A stretch of 64,000 bases of DNA. It comes from Butyrivibrio fibrisolvens. Lineage in GTDB: Bacteria > Bacillota > Clostridia > Lachnospirales > Lachnospiraceae. The stretch lies in NCBI RefSeq assembly GCF_037113525.1, contig NZ_CP146963.1:1860001-1924000 (forward strand). Direction: 5' to 3'. The position numbers and the translations under genes were made by a program. This document shows positions 16,849-24,477 of this stretch, in pieces (within the stretch, counting starts at the first letter, position 1; each line of letters opens with the position of its first letter). The notes below the pieces were generated by a model that was not told the origin of the DNA, ran no database searches, and was given only the letters and a program-made list of their open reading frames with translations.

Positions 16849-16958
16849 TCGTGTATGCACGATAAAAATAAGTAAAATCATCGTGTATACACGACAAAAA
16901 TGGTTGAAAATGTCGTGCATACACGATAAAATTAAAATATATCATCGTGTATACACGA
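16849..16958. repeat. Four palindromic 14-mers at an exact 32-bp period
   Basis: TCGTGTATGCACGA (16849), TCGTGTATACACGA (16881), TCGTGCATACACGA (16913) and TCGTGTATACACGA (16945) start exactly 32 bases apart, with AT-rich 18-base spacers each beginning with YAAAA. Copies 2 and 4 are perfect palindromes; copies 1 and 3 each differ by one transition. 32 bp is three helical turns, so all sites face the same side of the helix. The array lies between the promoter at 16825 and the ATPase ribosome site (CGGAGG). Neither strand has a stop here in at least one frame, which produces spurious longer ORFs. Most likely a cooperative operator array. Confidence 0.92.
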
Positions 16959-16984
16959 TAAAAATGTTCGTCGGAGGTTGCAAA

Positions 16985-18247
16985 ATGAATCACGATATAT
17001 TGAAACAAGTCATTTTTGATCAAATCGAAGTTATTCAGAATGCAGAGATCATCCCGAGAGACTATTTTTTTGAAAAGAACGTTAATTATGTATTGGTAGG
17101 ACTTAGAAGATCTGGTAAGTCTACCCTTTTATATAAGATTGCCAGAGAGCTTGTAGCTGAAGGCTGTGACTGGTCTCAGATAATCTATGTGAATTTTGAG
17201 GATGATAGATTATTAGGATTTACAAAAGAGGACTTTAATGATGTCGTAGAGACAGCATATGAGCTTAGTGACGTCAAAAATATCTATTTTTTCTTTGACG
17301 AGATTCAGATAATAGATGGCTGGGAGCACTTTGCAAGAAGAATGGCAGACCAGAAAAAGCACGTCTACATTACTGGAAGTAATGCCAAAATGCTCAGTTC
17401 AGAAATGGCAAGGGTTCTGGGAGGAAGATATATTCCTAAAATGATCATGCCATTTTCTCTAAGTGAAGCGCTTGATTTTCAGAAGATAGCTCATGATGAA
17501 GCGGCGCTGCTTACAACAGCAAAGGCTGCCAAGATCAAAAGGGCGTGCCAGGAATATATTGCCGGTGGAGGGCTTCCGGATGCTCTTCTTTTGAAGAATA
17601 AGAGGGAATATATAAAGAGTGTTTATGAAAAAGTGCTTTTAGGTGACATTATTGAGCGTGAGCAGGTTAAGAATAAAATGGCACTTCGTCTTATGGTAAA
17701 AAAGATTGCTGAGACGGTAATGCACGAGATTTCTTTTAATACTCTTTCAGGGAACATTAAAGCTACAGGAATAAAGACATCTACTGACTCGATGATAGAT
17801 TATACTTCTCATGCTGAGAATGCATATCTTATATTCAGGACTAGAAATTATGTTTCCAAGTTTGCTGAAAAGGAAAGCACTCCAAGATTTTATTTCTATG
17901 ATAATGGAATATTGTCGCTGTTTCTTGTAGATAAACCTTCAGCACTACTGGAAAATGCAGTAGGAATCTGCCTTAAGCGTAAATATGAAGACGGTGTATA
18001 TTACTTCAAATCCAACCAGACAGGAATAGATATTGATTTTTATATTCCAGAGGAAGGAATGGCAGTTCAGGTTGCATACGCACTAGGTGATGCACAAGAA
18101 AGAGAAACTAAAAGTCTTGTATCACTTGCCCAAAAAACTGAAGAGGTAAAAAGACTGGTAATAGTCACAAGCGAAGAAGAAAGAACGATAGAAGAAGATG
18201 GATATGCAATAGAAGTAATTCCTGTACACAAGTTTCTTTTGTCATGA
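16985..18247 (+). CDS. AAA ATPase with DUF4143-type C-terminus
   Basis: 420 aa from the ATG at 16985 (CGGAGG eight bases upstream). Upstream open frame is excluded because it runs through the repeat array. Walker A is GLRRSGKST (39-47), Walker B YFFFDE (101-106) and a sensor TGSN (130-133); the C-terminal part resembles the DUF4143 restriction-endonuclease-like domain. The usual acidic motif is present as IDIDFYIPEEG, but the expected downstream E-x-K reads QVAY, so nuclease chemistry may be lost. These ATPases are widespread, often mobile and poorly characterised. The gene directly follows the operator array and may be its target. Confidence 0.85.
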   Translation: MNHDILKQVIFDQIEVIQNAEIIPRDYFFEKNVNYVLVGLRRSGKSTLLYKIARELVAEGCDWSQIIYVNFEDDRLLGFTKEDFNDVVETAYELSDVKNIYFFFDEIQIIDGWEHFARRMADQKKHVYITGSNAKMLSSEMARVLGGRYIPKMIMPFSLSEALDFQKIAHDEAALLTTAKAAKIKRACQEYIAGGGLPDALLLKNKREYIKSVYEKVLLGDIIEREQVKNKMALRLMVKKIAETVMHEISFNTLSGNIKATGIKTSTDSMIDYTSHAENAYLIFRTRNYVSKFAEKESTPRFYFYDNGILSLFLVDKPSALLENAVGICLKRKYEDGVYYFKSNQTGIDIDFYIPEEGMAVQVAYALGDAQERETKSLVSLAQKTEEVKRLVIVTSEEERTIEEDGYAIEVIPVHKFLLS

Positions 18248-18287
18248 AATTCATTATTTTTAGGTATGAGAAAGGAAGATAAGAACA

Positions 18288-18593
18288 ATGAATATTGATG
18301 TAAATCTGAACATTCATTATACGGCGCCAGATACAGTATGGGATAAGATTGGAGAAGTGTATGAATCTATGCCATACTGGGCTAGTAACGAAAATGGCCC
18401 ATGTTGGAAAGGTGAAGGCATAGATCTTTGGGCTTCGGTAGAGCCCAGTGGTATACAGATTGCGGGAGAGATGCCGGAAGATATCTGGAATGAGTGGTAC
18501 TTGGACCTGAAAAATAAACTGACAGATGCATTGGGGTATGAAATCGGCGAACCGGAAGATGGGTTTGAATTTAAATATGACTGGGGAGCGTAA
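18288..18593 (+). CDS. Hypothetical protein, Trp-rich, 101 aa
   Basis: A soluble acidic protein with eight Trp in 101 residues (for example PYWASNENGPCWKGEG and WNEWYLDL). An AAGGAAG site lies upstream. I do not recognise a family. Its composition resembles small immunity-type or effector-binding proteins, but that is only an impression. It follows the AAA ATPase by 40 bases and could be co-transcribed. Confidence 0.65.
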   Translation: MNIDVNLNIHYTAPDTVWDKIGEVYESMPYWASNENGPCWKGEGIDLWASVEPSGIQIAGEMPEDIWNEWYLDLKNKLTDALGYEIGEPEDGFEFKYDWGA

Positions 18594-18622
18594 TTAATAC
18601 ACTATATTTTTGGTAAATAACA

Positions 18623-19126
18623 ATGAAGATTAGAGAGTTTGAGATAGATAACGATTTTGACATAATAAAGGATTGGATCACAGACGAGAGAACGCACGCT
18701 ATGTGGAGTGCGAACCATTTGATATATCCGCTTGATAAAGATAACCTGTGCAAAGTCTTATCTGAAATAAAGGAGATGTTTGGAGATAAGGCGTTCGTTG
18801 CGGTTACTGATGAAGGCAGCGTTGTAGGCTTCTATTGCTATTCTCTTAATAACACCACTAACGAAGGAATGCTTAAATTCGTAGTAGTCTCACCCCAAGT
18901 CAGAGGAAAGGGCGTAGCTGGGGAGATGATAAAGCTTGCGCTTAAAGAAGCTTTTGATAATCCCGATGCTAATGCAGTTCATCTTAATGTTTTTCCAGAG
19001 AATATTCGAGCTAAGAAGTTTTATGAAAAGATAGGATTTAAAGAGCGAAGAACTGATGAGAATGCATTTATGTTCAAGGATGAAGCTTGGGGTAGATGTA
19101 ATATGGTGATATCAAAACTGCTTTAA
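18623..19126 (+). CDS. GNAT-family N-acetyltransferase
   Basis: 167 aa. The acetyl-CoA site is FVVVSPQVRGKGVAGEMIKLAL (Q/R-x-x-G-x-G/A pattern), followed by VHLNVFPENIRAKKFYEKIGF, the characteristic GNAT motif B. N-terminal half is the variable acceptor side (DWITDERTHAMWS). Acceptor unknown. The ribosome site is weak. First of several GNAT genes in this accessory stretch. Confidence 0.9.
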   Translation: MKIREFEIDNDFDIIKDWITDERTHAMWSANHLIYPLDKDNLCKVLSEIKEMFGDKAFVAVTDEGSVVGFYCYSLNNTTNEGMLKFVVVSPQVRGKGVAGEMIKLALKEAFDNPDANAVHLNVFPENIRAKKFYEKIGFKERRTDENAFMFKDEAWGRCNMVISKLL

Positions 19127-19157
19127 TGTGACTAGACATTTGATGATTGCTTGCTAA

Positions 19158-19274
19158 AGAGGAGAAAATGCTGTTCTGCGCAAATGGTATGAACAAAATG
19201 GAGTTGTTCATATAGGTACAAAGAAGTTTGATTTCTTCCCTTTTACATGTGGTTATATGAAGAAGGTTATTTGA
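19158..19274 (+). pseudogene. C-terminal remnant of a GNAT acetyltransferase
   Basis: Between two GNAT genes, a stop-bounded frame of 38 codons reads GENAVLRKWYEQNGVVHIG and then TKKFDFFPFTCGYMKKVI before its stop. This is the usual GNAT C-terminus (Asn, Arg-Lys-Trp-Tyr, then a short strand). There is no N-terminal part, so it is a truncated relic of a third acetyltransferase. Confidence 0.75.
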
Positions 19275-19296
19275 GAAAAAGACTGTGGGGCATTTT

Positions 19297-19758
19297 ATGA
19301 GAATAATCAATTATTTTGATAGTGATAAAAAAGATTATTGGCTAAATGAAATCAAAAAATGCGATTGGGCAGCAGCCAGATTTCTTTATGATATGCTCAG
19401 TAATGAGACTTTTTTTGACTTCGTAGGCGAAGGCTCAAAAGTACTGCTGCTTACAGACGGAGATGAATTGATCTCATTTTGTACTTATGCTAAAAAAGAT
19501 GATATTCCTTCTACAGATCTAACACCGTGGATGGGATTTGTTTTTACACGTCCGGAACATAGAGGGCATCACTATATCGCTCTTTTGATGGAAGAAGTAG
19601 GAAAACTTGCAAGAGAAGAAGGTATATCAGAAGTATATATTTCAACAAGCCATGTCGGGCTCTATGAGAAGTATGGATGTGAACTTAAAACAAAGTTGAA
19701 AGATATGAACGGGGAACTTTCCAGAGTATATGTAAAAAAGATTGAGTCTTTCAGCTAG
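19297..19758 (+). CDS. GNAT-family N-acetyltransferase
   Basis: 153 aa from the ATG at 19297. GFVFTRPEHRGHHYIALLMEEVGKLA is the acetyl-CoA loop (R-x-x-H-H variant) and ISTSHVGLYEKYGCEL is motif B. The frame extends to a GTG at 19285; I prefer the ATG, but neither start has a strong ribosome site. Acceptor unknown. Confidence 0.85.
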   Translation: MRIINYFDSDKKDYWLNEIKKCDWAAARFLYDMLSNETFFDFVGEGSKVLLLTDGDELISFCTYAKKDDIPSTDLTPWMGFVFTRPEHRGHHYIALLMEEVGKLAREEGISEVYISTSHVGLYEKYGCELKTKLKDMNGELSRVYVKKIESFS

Positions 19759-19784
19759 AAATAATGAAAAGAGGAATAAGGAAT

Positions 19785-20207
19785 ATGACATTAAAGGAAT
19801 TGTTTGAGAAGTACTGCGCTATGAGCGAGTGGGGATATGTCTGCAACGGACATTGTGTTGAACTTACACCTGCTACCGAGGAAGAAATTAAGGCGTTCAG
19901 GACTATATGTGATAAATATGGCGTTGAGCAGAAAATTGTTGCTGAACTAGAAGAATACTACAGGCAGAATAACAACTTCTTCGATTATTTTAGATGCGAT
20001 GAAGAAAGCTTATTTGGATGGTGGGACGATGATCAGAAATGCATATGGTTTGGATGCGTAGATGATAACAGCTTCATCTATGATGCTAATACCCACAAGT
20101 ATGCCATAGGAGAGGCTGGCAGCAATGATTTTGGTGAGTACGATACCTTTATGGAGATGCTTGAAGCGTATCTGAAATACGGATATGAATTGGGTGCTAA
20201 TTGTTAA
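19785..20207 (+). CDS. SMI1/KNR4-like (SUKH-type) or related small acidic protein
   Basis: 140 aa; start at 19785 has AAGGAAT upstream, though an ATG at 19764 is in frame. The centre reads FFDYFRCDEESLFGWWDDDQK, then IWFGCVDDNSFIYDANTHKY and AIGEAGSNDFGEYDTF. This Trp/Asp-rich pattern resembles SUKH-superfamily proteins, which serve as immunity proteins in toxin systems. No toxin gene is adjacent, so an orphan immunity role is only a possibility. Confidence 0.6.
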   Translation: MTLKELFEKYCAMSEWGYVCNGHCVELTPATEEEIKAFRTICDKYGVEQKIVAELEEYYRQNNNFFDYFRCDEESLFGWWDDDQKCIWFGCVDDNSFIYDANTHKYAIGEAGSNDFGEYDTFMEMLEAYLKYGYELGANC

Positions 20208-20214
20208 AGCTACT

Positions 20215-20307
20215 ATGCGAAAAGACCATGACTTTAAGCCTAAGGATGTAGTAAGACTATATAAGATACCACTTGTAAAGGACAACACGACAGTGCTGTT
20301 TAAATAA
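20215..20307 (+). other. 30-codon open frame or gene remnant
   Basis: Starts MRKDHDFKPKDVVRLYKIPL and ends VLFK before TAA. No ribosome site. It could be the tail of a lost gene. Low confidence that it is translated. Confidence 0.25.
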
Positions 20308-20346
20308 AGAAAGTTAAGATAATGCATCATAAGGAGGACTACAGTA

Positions 20347-20544
20347 ATGAAAAAGAACGAAAAAGCTTTTTTGATCAATGTAATGTGGGTGCCGCTATTT
20401 GCAGGTGTTATGACAGCTATTCTTTCTAAAGCACCGGGAGTGGATTCATATCTGGTTGGTGTATTCATGGGAGTAGTTGGAGCAGCTATGTGCTACTTAG
20501 ACTACAAAATTTTTATGAAAAAAGCGCCAGAGGAGAACCAATGA
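20347..20544 (+). CDS. Small two-helix membrane protein (65 aa)
   Basis: A strong AAGGAGG ribosome site precedes the start. Two hydrophobic segments (NVMWVPLFAGVMTAIL and YLVGVFMGVVGAAMCYL) flank a short loop, and the tail is basic. Its stop overlaps the start of the next gene (ATGA), so translation is coupled to the flavodoxin-fold reductase. Function unknown. Confidence 0.7.
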   Translation: MKKNEKAFLINVMWVPLFAGVMTAILSKAPGVDSYLVGVFMGVVGAAMCYLDYKIFMKKAPEENQ

Positions 20545-21083
20545 AAGCACTGATCATAAATTGTAGTCCTGTCAAAAATGGTGCTACCGCAGAGATTGCA
20601 AGTATCATAAATAATGAGCTCTCTTCAAGATATGATACAAAAAGTATATGTATAGATGACTATTCTTTCGACTTCTGCAAAGGATGCAGAACATGTCACA
20701 ATACAGCAAAATGTGTAATGGATGACGATATTACTAAGATCATGGAAGAATTTGATAATGCGGATATCATTGTATCTGTATCTCCATCATACTGGGCTGA
20801 TATACCGGGGCAGTACAAAGCTTTCATAGACAGATGTACTCCTTGGTGCGACACTCATGAGCCTCATGCCTCTATAAAAGAGGGTAAAAGGGGATATACT
20901 GTTGCGCTCAGAACAGGCCCAAGTATGCGTGAGTGCGACAGAATTATTCAGAGCATAGAACACTTCTATGGACATTTGCATATCGAATGTGCAGGACATC
21001 TTGGATTGACGTCAATTGAGTATAAAGAAAACGTTGAGCCCAGGAAAAAAGAAATAATCGACTTCTGTAAAGATATATTATAG
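20541..21083 (+). CDS. NAD(P)H-dependent FMN reductase-type flavoprotein
   Basis: 180 aa, flavodoxin-like fold. KALIINCSPVKNGATAEIAS is the phosphate-binding first loop. DFCKGCRTCHNTAKCVMDDD is the Cys-rich segment typical of iron-sulfur flavoprotein and NADPH-dependent FMN reductase relatives. SVSPSYWADIPGQYKAFIDR is the second FMN contact. Start at 20541 has GGAGAA upstream and overlaps the 65-aa gene by 4 bases. Confidence 0.88.
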   Translation: MKALIINCSPVKNGATAEIASIINNELSSRYDTKSICIDDYSFDFCKGCRTCHNTAKCVMDDDITKIMEEFDNADIIVSVSPSYWADIPGQYKAFIDRCTPWCDTHEPHASIKEGKRGYTVALRTGPSMRECDRIIQSIEHFYGHLHIECAGHLGLTSIEYKENVEPRKKEIIDFCKDIL

Positions 21084-21091
21084 GGGAGTAT

Positions 21092-21856
21092 ATGGGAAAC
21101 GAAAGCGGAACATGGATCATGTACGGCGTAGACTGGAACGATCCGGAATGCATCCATACAGTACAGGAAGCAATAGACTATATAAATGATATAGGCTTTT
21201 TGCCATTATTCAAAAATGATATTCCGGGCTTTTCTCTAGAGGAAAGGACAGTGCCGGAATATTGGTGGTGCGGTGATCCTGAAGTTGACCCGTGGGAATG
21301 GCGCGAGATCATCGCAAGAAGTGGCGAGATTGCTTACGGTAAATTCTTTGAAAAGAAGGCCGGTTTTATATCAAAAAAGTGGCTTCCCTATTTTGTAAAT
21401 CTTCGTCGTGATGGTTATGACTTTGACGCACTCTGGGACGATGAGAAGGCATCAAGGCGCCAGAAGAAGATAATGGATCTGTTCGAGTCTGAAGACGAGC
21501 TATATTCAAATGAAGTCAAAGCAAGGGCCGGATTTGGAAAAGATGGTGAAAAGGGCTTTGATGGAACGGTCACAGATCTTCAGATGAAAACTTATCTATG
21601 CGTTAGGGACTTCAGGCAGAGGAAGAATAAAAAGGGCGAATTCTACGGATGGCCGATAGCAGTTTACGCTAAGCCTGAAGCAATCTGGGGGTATGAGCAT
21701 GTTACTTCAAGGTACAATGAAAAAACTGAAGATTCCGGTAAAGCTATCGCGGACCATATAAAAGATATATATCCTGTCGCTACAGATTCACAGATAAAAA
21801 GGATCCTCACTGGTAAGAGCGCATCAGGCAGCAGGAAAAAGAGTAAAAATAGTTGA
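21092..21856 (+). CDS. Conserved protein, probable AlkZ-related family
   Basis: 254 aa with GGGGAG upstream, 8 bases after the flavoprotein stop. Conserved-looking blocks: WNDPECIHTVQEAIDYIND, WWCGDPEVDPWEWREIIARS, GKFFEKKAGFISKKWLPYF and DGTVTDLQMKTYLCVRDFR. From memory this matches proteins annotated as AlkZ-related, that is, distant to the winged-helix DNA glycosylase fold. A DNA-repair role is inferred and no catalytic residues can be pointed to. The C-terminus is a basic tail (SGSRKKSKNS). Confidence 0.6.
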   Translation: MGNESGTWIMYGVDWNDPECIHTVQEAIDYINDIGFLPLFKNDIPGFSLEERTVPEYWWCGDPEVDPWEWREIIARSGEIAYGKFFEKKAGFISKKWLPYFVNLRRDGYDFDALWDDEKASRRQKKIMDLFESEDELYSNEVKARAGFGKDGEKGFDGTVTDLQMKTYLCVRDFRQRKNKKGEFYGWPIAVYAKPEAIWGYEHVTSRYNEKTEDSGKAIADHIKDIYPVATDSQIKRILTGKSASGSRKKSKNS

Positions 21857-21873
21857 AAAGAAGGAGAAATACA

Positions 21874-22347
21874 ATGGAATTTACAACAGATATTTTCAGT
21901 CAGTTTGATAAGAAGTGGGCGCTGATAACAGCTGGAGACAAGGAAAAGTTTAACACTATGACTATCAGCTGGGGCGGTCTTGGAACTTTATGGAATAAGC
22001 CTGTAGCAACATCATATGTTAGGACATCCAGATATACTCATGAGTTTCTGGATAATAATGAGTATTTCACGATCAGCTTTTTTCCTGAAGAATATAAGGG
22101 CACTCTTGGCGTTCTTGGTTCAAAATCCGGAAGAGATATTGATAAGATTCATTCATCAGGCCTTACTCCAAAGGAAGTGAATGGTACTGTGACATTTGAA
22201 GAGGCAGAGGTTACATTTGTATGCAGAAAGCTCTTTTGCCAGAGACTTGATCCTAAGAACATGAATCCAGATATTGCAAAGCAGTTCTATGATGGCGGTG
22301 CTGAGCACGATATGTATATTGGCGAAGTTGTAGAGATTATCAAATAA
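21874..22347 (+). CDS. Flavin reductase-like split-barrel protein
   Basis: 157 aa from the ATG at 21874 (AAGGAG upstream); the frame begins further upstream, overlapping the previous gene. FNTMTISWGGLGTLWNKPVA and SRYTHEFLDNNEYFTISFF are the FMN-binding blocks of the flavin reductase/HpaC-like split barrel. SKSGRDIDKIHSSGLTP follows. Probably binds FMN; partner unknown. Confidence 0.85.
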   Translation: MEFTTDIFSQFDKKWALITAGDKEKFNTMTISWGGLGTLWNKPVATSYVRTSRYTHEFLDNNEYFTISFFPEEYKGTLGVLGSKSGRDIDKIHSSGLTPKEVNGTVTFEEAEVTFVCRKLFCQRLDPKNMNPDIAKQFYDGGAEHDMYIGEVVEIIK

Positions 22348-22360
22348 ATGGGAGGTATAA

Positions 22361-22455
22361 GTTTGAAAATGTAAAATTTTCAAACTTTACAAAGTGGTGT
22401 CGCGAGCTCCGCCACTTTAACCATTAGTCACTCGTTTCACTCGCGACATGAGGTT
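22361..22455 (+). repeat. Pseudoknot repeat, copy 1, immediately before a gene
   Basis: Three helices are possible: GTTTGAAAAT..ATTTTCAAAC; AAAGTGGTG (22391-22399) with CGCCACTTT (22410-22418); and GTCGCGAG (22399-22406, in the loop of the second) with CTCGCGAC (22440-22447). The last two interlock as an H-type pseudoknot. The element ends in ATGAGGTT, whose GAGG sits 8 bases before the YciI-like start. Copy 2 at 47081-47173 keeps every helix. Confidence 0.85.
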
Positions 22456-22461
22456 GAGATA

Positions 22462-22752
22462 ATGCAGTTTATAGTTAAGGCTTATGACGGAGCAGGAATG
22501 CTTGATAAGAGAATGGAAGTGCGTCCGAGACATCTTGAAGGTATGAGCAAGCTCGGTGACCACATCATCTGTGCAGGCGGTCTTCTTGATGATGAAGGCA
22601 AGATGAAAGGATCAGCGCTGATCCTTGATTTTGACAGCCGCAAAGAGCTCGATGACTACCTTGCGAATGAGCCATATGTACTTGAGAAGGTTTGGGAAAA
22701 GATAGAAGTTGATAATATCAACGTTGTGATAGCGAATGGAATCAATAAATAA
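22462..22752 (+). CDS. YciI-like protein
   Basis: 96 aa, ferredoxin-like fold of the YciI family: MQFIVKAYDGAGMLDKRMEV, RPRHLEGMSKLGDHIICAGG and DDYLANEPYVLEKVWEKIE. The conserved R-x-x-H and Asp positions are present. Family members are small putative enzymes, some in dechlorination pathways; most are uncharacterised. Its ribosome site is supplied by the repeat just upstream. Confidence 0.88.
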   Translation: MQFIVKAYDGAGMLDKRMEVRPRHLEGMSKLGDHIICAGGLLDDEGKMKGSALILDFDSRKELDDYLANEPYVLEKVWEKIEVDNINVVIANGINK

Positions 22753-22812
22753 TTGCTGCCCTGGGAATATTTAAGGTTTTAGACAATTAAATATGTGTAA
22801 GATTTTGTAGGG

Positions 22813-22851
22813 AAGGTTGATGGAGATTTGAAGTCTTCATCAGCCTTTTTT
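22813..22851 (+). terminator. Terminator after the YciI-like gene
   Basis: AAGGTTGATGG pairs with a TCATCAGCCTT arm (G-U allowed), followed by T6. Confidence 0.78.
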
Positions 22852-22911
22852 GTGTCTGTTGAGTTGGAAGTTTGGGTTTTAAAAATGCATTACGGTTTTT
22901 AGCAAAAAAAT

Positions 22912-22947
22912 TGATATAATAAACATGACATATAGATGACATGTTTA
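22912..22947 (+). promoter_or_regulatory. Extended -10 promoter with downstream inverted repeat (WYL gene)
   Basis: TGATATAAT (22912-22920) is an extended -10. TAAACATG (22920-22927) and CATGTTTA (22940-22947) form an inverted repeat across the likely transcription start. A site in this position suits autoregulation by the helix-turn-helix protein it precedes. Confidence 0.55.
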
Positions 22948-22977
22948 GATTGATATGATGAATGTGGAGTAAAGAGA

Positions 22978-23934
22978 ATGAAGATAGACAGGTTGATCGG
23001 AATACTTTCCGTATTGTTACAGGAAGAGAAAACTACAGCTCCTGAGCTGGCAGAGCATTTCGAGGTGTCCAAAAGGACTATCAATAGAGACATCGAAGCT
23101 TTGTGCAAGGCTGGGATTCCGATACAGACATCCCAGGGTGTTGGCGGCGGAATCAGTATCATGGATGGATATCGTATGGACAGGACAATCCTGACATCCA
23201 GGGATATGCAGATGATACTTGCAGGACTCAGAAGCCTTGATAGTGTGAGCGGAAGCAGGTATTATGGGCAGCTCATGGAGAAGATAAAGGCAGGTTCCTC
23301 TGAGTTTGTAAGCGGCAGGGATTCTATTTTGATCGATCTGTCATCCTGGTACCGGGAATCACTTGCTCCAAAGATAGAAGTTATACAAAATGCGATTGAA
23401 AGTAGACATACATTAAAGTTTACTTACTACAATCAAAAAGGCGAGAGTATTCGCGAGCTTGAACCTTATTATATTGTATTCAAATGGTCCAGCTGGTATG
23501 TATGGGGGCGTAGTGTTTCTGGTGGTAGTGTGCCTCGAGTAGGTCTTAATGGACCAAGGAAAGGCGCAGATAATAATGACTTTCGTCTGTTCAAGCTTAA
23601 CCGAATGGATAAGGTTACTATGTCGGATACTGAGTTTGTCTGCAGAGATGTTCCAACGCCAGACTTGTCTACAGAAAAGATATTTCCTGGTGGAATAAAG
23701 GTAAAAGCTCTTTTTACAGAGGATGTTAAATGGAGGCTTGTAGAAGAGTTTGGGCCGGAGTGCTTTACTCAGGAGCCGGACGGAAGATTGTTGTTTAAAG
23801 CTGACTATACGGATATGGACAATCTGGTTACCTGGATGCTGACGTTTGGAGATAAGGCAGAGCTACTTGAACCCAAGGAAGCAAGAGAGAAAATAAGAAA
23901 TATAGTTGAGGCTATGGAAAGAAATTATTCATGA
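22978..23934 (+). CDS. HTH-WYL transcriptional regulator
   Basis: 318 aa. The N-terminal HTH (LAEHFEVSKRTINRDIEALCKAGIPI, about residues 24-49) is the YafY/HTH_11 type. GVGGGISIMDGYRM follows. The C-terminal half holds the WYL domain (a Trp-Tyr-Val variant at KWSSWYVWGRS, about 164-174) and a WCX tail. Such regulators bind nucleic acids or ligands and often occur near defence genes. GGAG lies upstream. Confidence 0.9.
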   Translation: MKIDRLIGILSVLLQEEKTTAPELAEHFEVSKRTINRDIEALCKAGIPIQTSQGVGGGISIMDGYRMDRTILTSRDMQMILAGLRSLDSVSGSRYYGQLMEKIKAGSSEFVSGRDSILIDLSSWYRESLAPKIEVIQNAIESRHTLKFTYYNQKGESIRELEPYYIVFKWSSWYVWGRSVSGGSVPRVGLNGPRKGADNNDFRLFKLNRMDKVTMSDTEFVCRDVPTPDLSTEKIFPGGIKVKALFTEDVKWRLVEEFGPECFTQEPDGRLLFKADYTDMDNLVTWMLTFGDKAELLEPKEAREKIRNIVEAMERNYS

Positions 23935-23967
23935 AGAACGTGTAAAAAGACTTAGAGGTTAATAAAT

Positions 23968-24450
23968 ATGGCTTTTGATTTTAAGAAAGAATATAAAGAG
24001 TTTTATCTTCCCAAGAATAAACCTGGTATTATTACGGTTCCGAGCATGAATTATATTGCTGTACGAGGAGCGGGAGATCCGAACCAGGAAGATAGTGATT
24101 ATAAAAAATCTATTGGATTACTATATGGAATTGCCTTTACAATAAAGATGAGTAAGAAAGGTGATCATCGTATCGAAGGATATTTCGATTATGTGGTTCC
24201 ACCGCTAGAAGGATTTTGGTGGCAGGAGGAACGACCATCAGAAAATTCTAAAACACAAACTGACCCAGCTGAGCGAAGCATGGTAGCAGGAATCGATTAC
24301 TCCCATAAAGAAGACTTTCACTGGATCTCTGTGATCCGAGTTCCTGATTTTGTTACAAAGGAAGACTTCAACTGGGCAGTATCTGAGGCGACGAAGAAAA
24401 AGAAAATGGACTTTTCAAATGTGAATTTCCTGAAAAATATCAGCAGATGA
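23968..24450 (+). CDS. GyrI-like small-molecule-binding protein, C-terminally truncated
   Basis: 160 aa. MNYIAVRGAGDPNQEDSDYK, MSKKGDHRIEGYFDYVVPPLEGFWW and HWISVIRVPDFV are blocks of the GyrI-like family, usually about 210 aa. This copy stops after KKKKMDFSNVNFLKNISR, where family members normally continue into a second half carrying a Cys-containing motif and a His-rich end. The gene is probably truncated at its 3' end by a frameshift or deletion. Confidence 0.72.
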   Translation: MAFDFKKEYKEFYLPKNKPGIITVPSMNYIAVRGAGDPNQEDSDYKKSIGLLYGIAFTIKMSKKGDHRIEGYFDYVVPPLEGFWWQEERPSENSKTQTDPAERSMVAGIDYSHKEDFHWISVIRVPDFVTKEDFNWAVSEATKKKKMDFSNVNFLKNISR

Positions 24451-24477
24451 GTTTGTTTGACGATGGAGGTTAAGGCC

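Noticed and set aside
16849..16958. Possible minimal CRISPR array
   Set aside because: The repeat is a 14-bp palindrome and the spacers are near-identical AT-rich 18-mers, not diverse; no cas gene is present.
16802..16984. Upstream extension of the ATPase reading frame through the palindromic array
   Set aside because: The codons come from the repeat array in several frames and are open on both strands; the proper ribosome site is just before 16985.
22361..22455. Integron attC-like site
   Set aside because: The repeat lacks the paired R/L box arrangement, copies are far apart and no integrase is visible.
24432..24475. Alternative-frame peptide ending in a QQMSLF-like clamp-binding motif after the GyrI-like gene
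   Set aside because: Only about sixteen codons, with no upstream polymerase-type sequence; likely chance.
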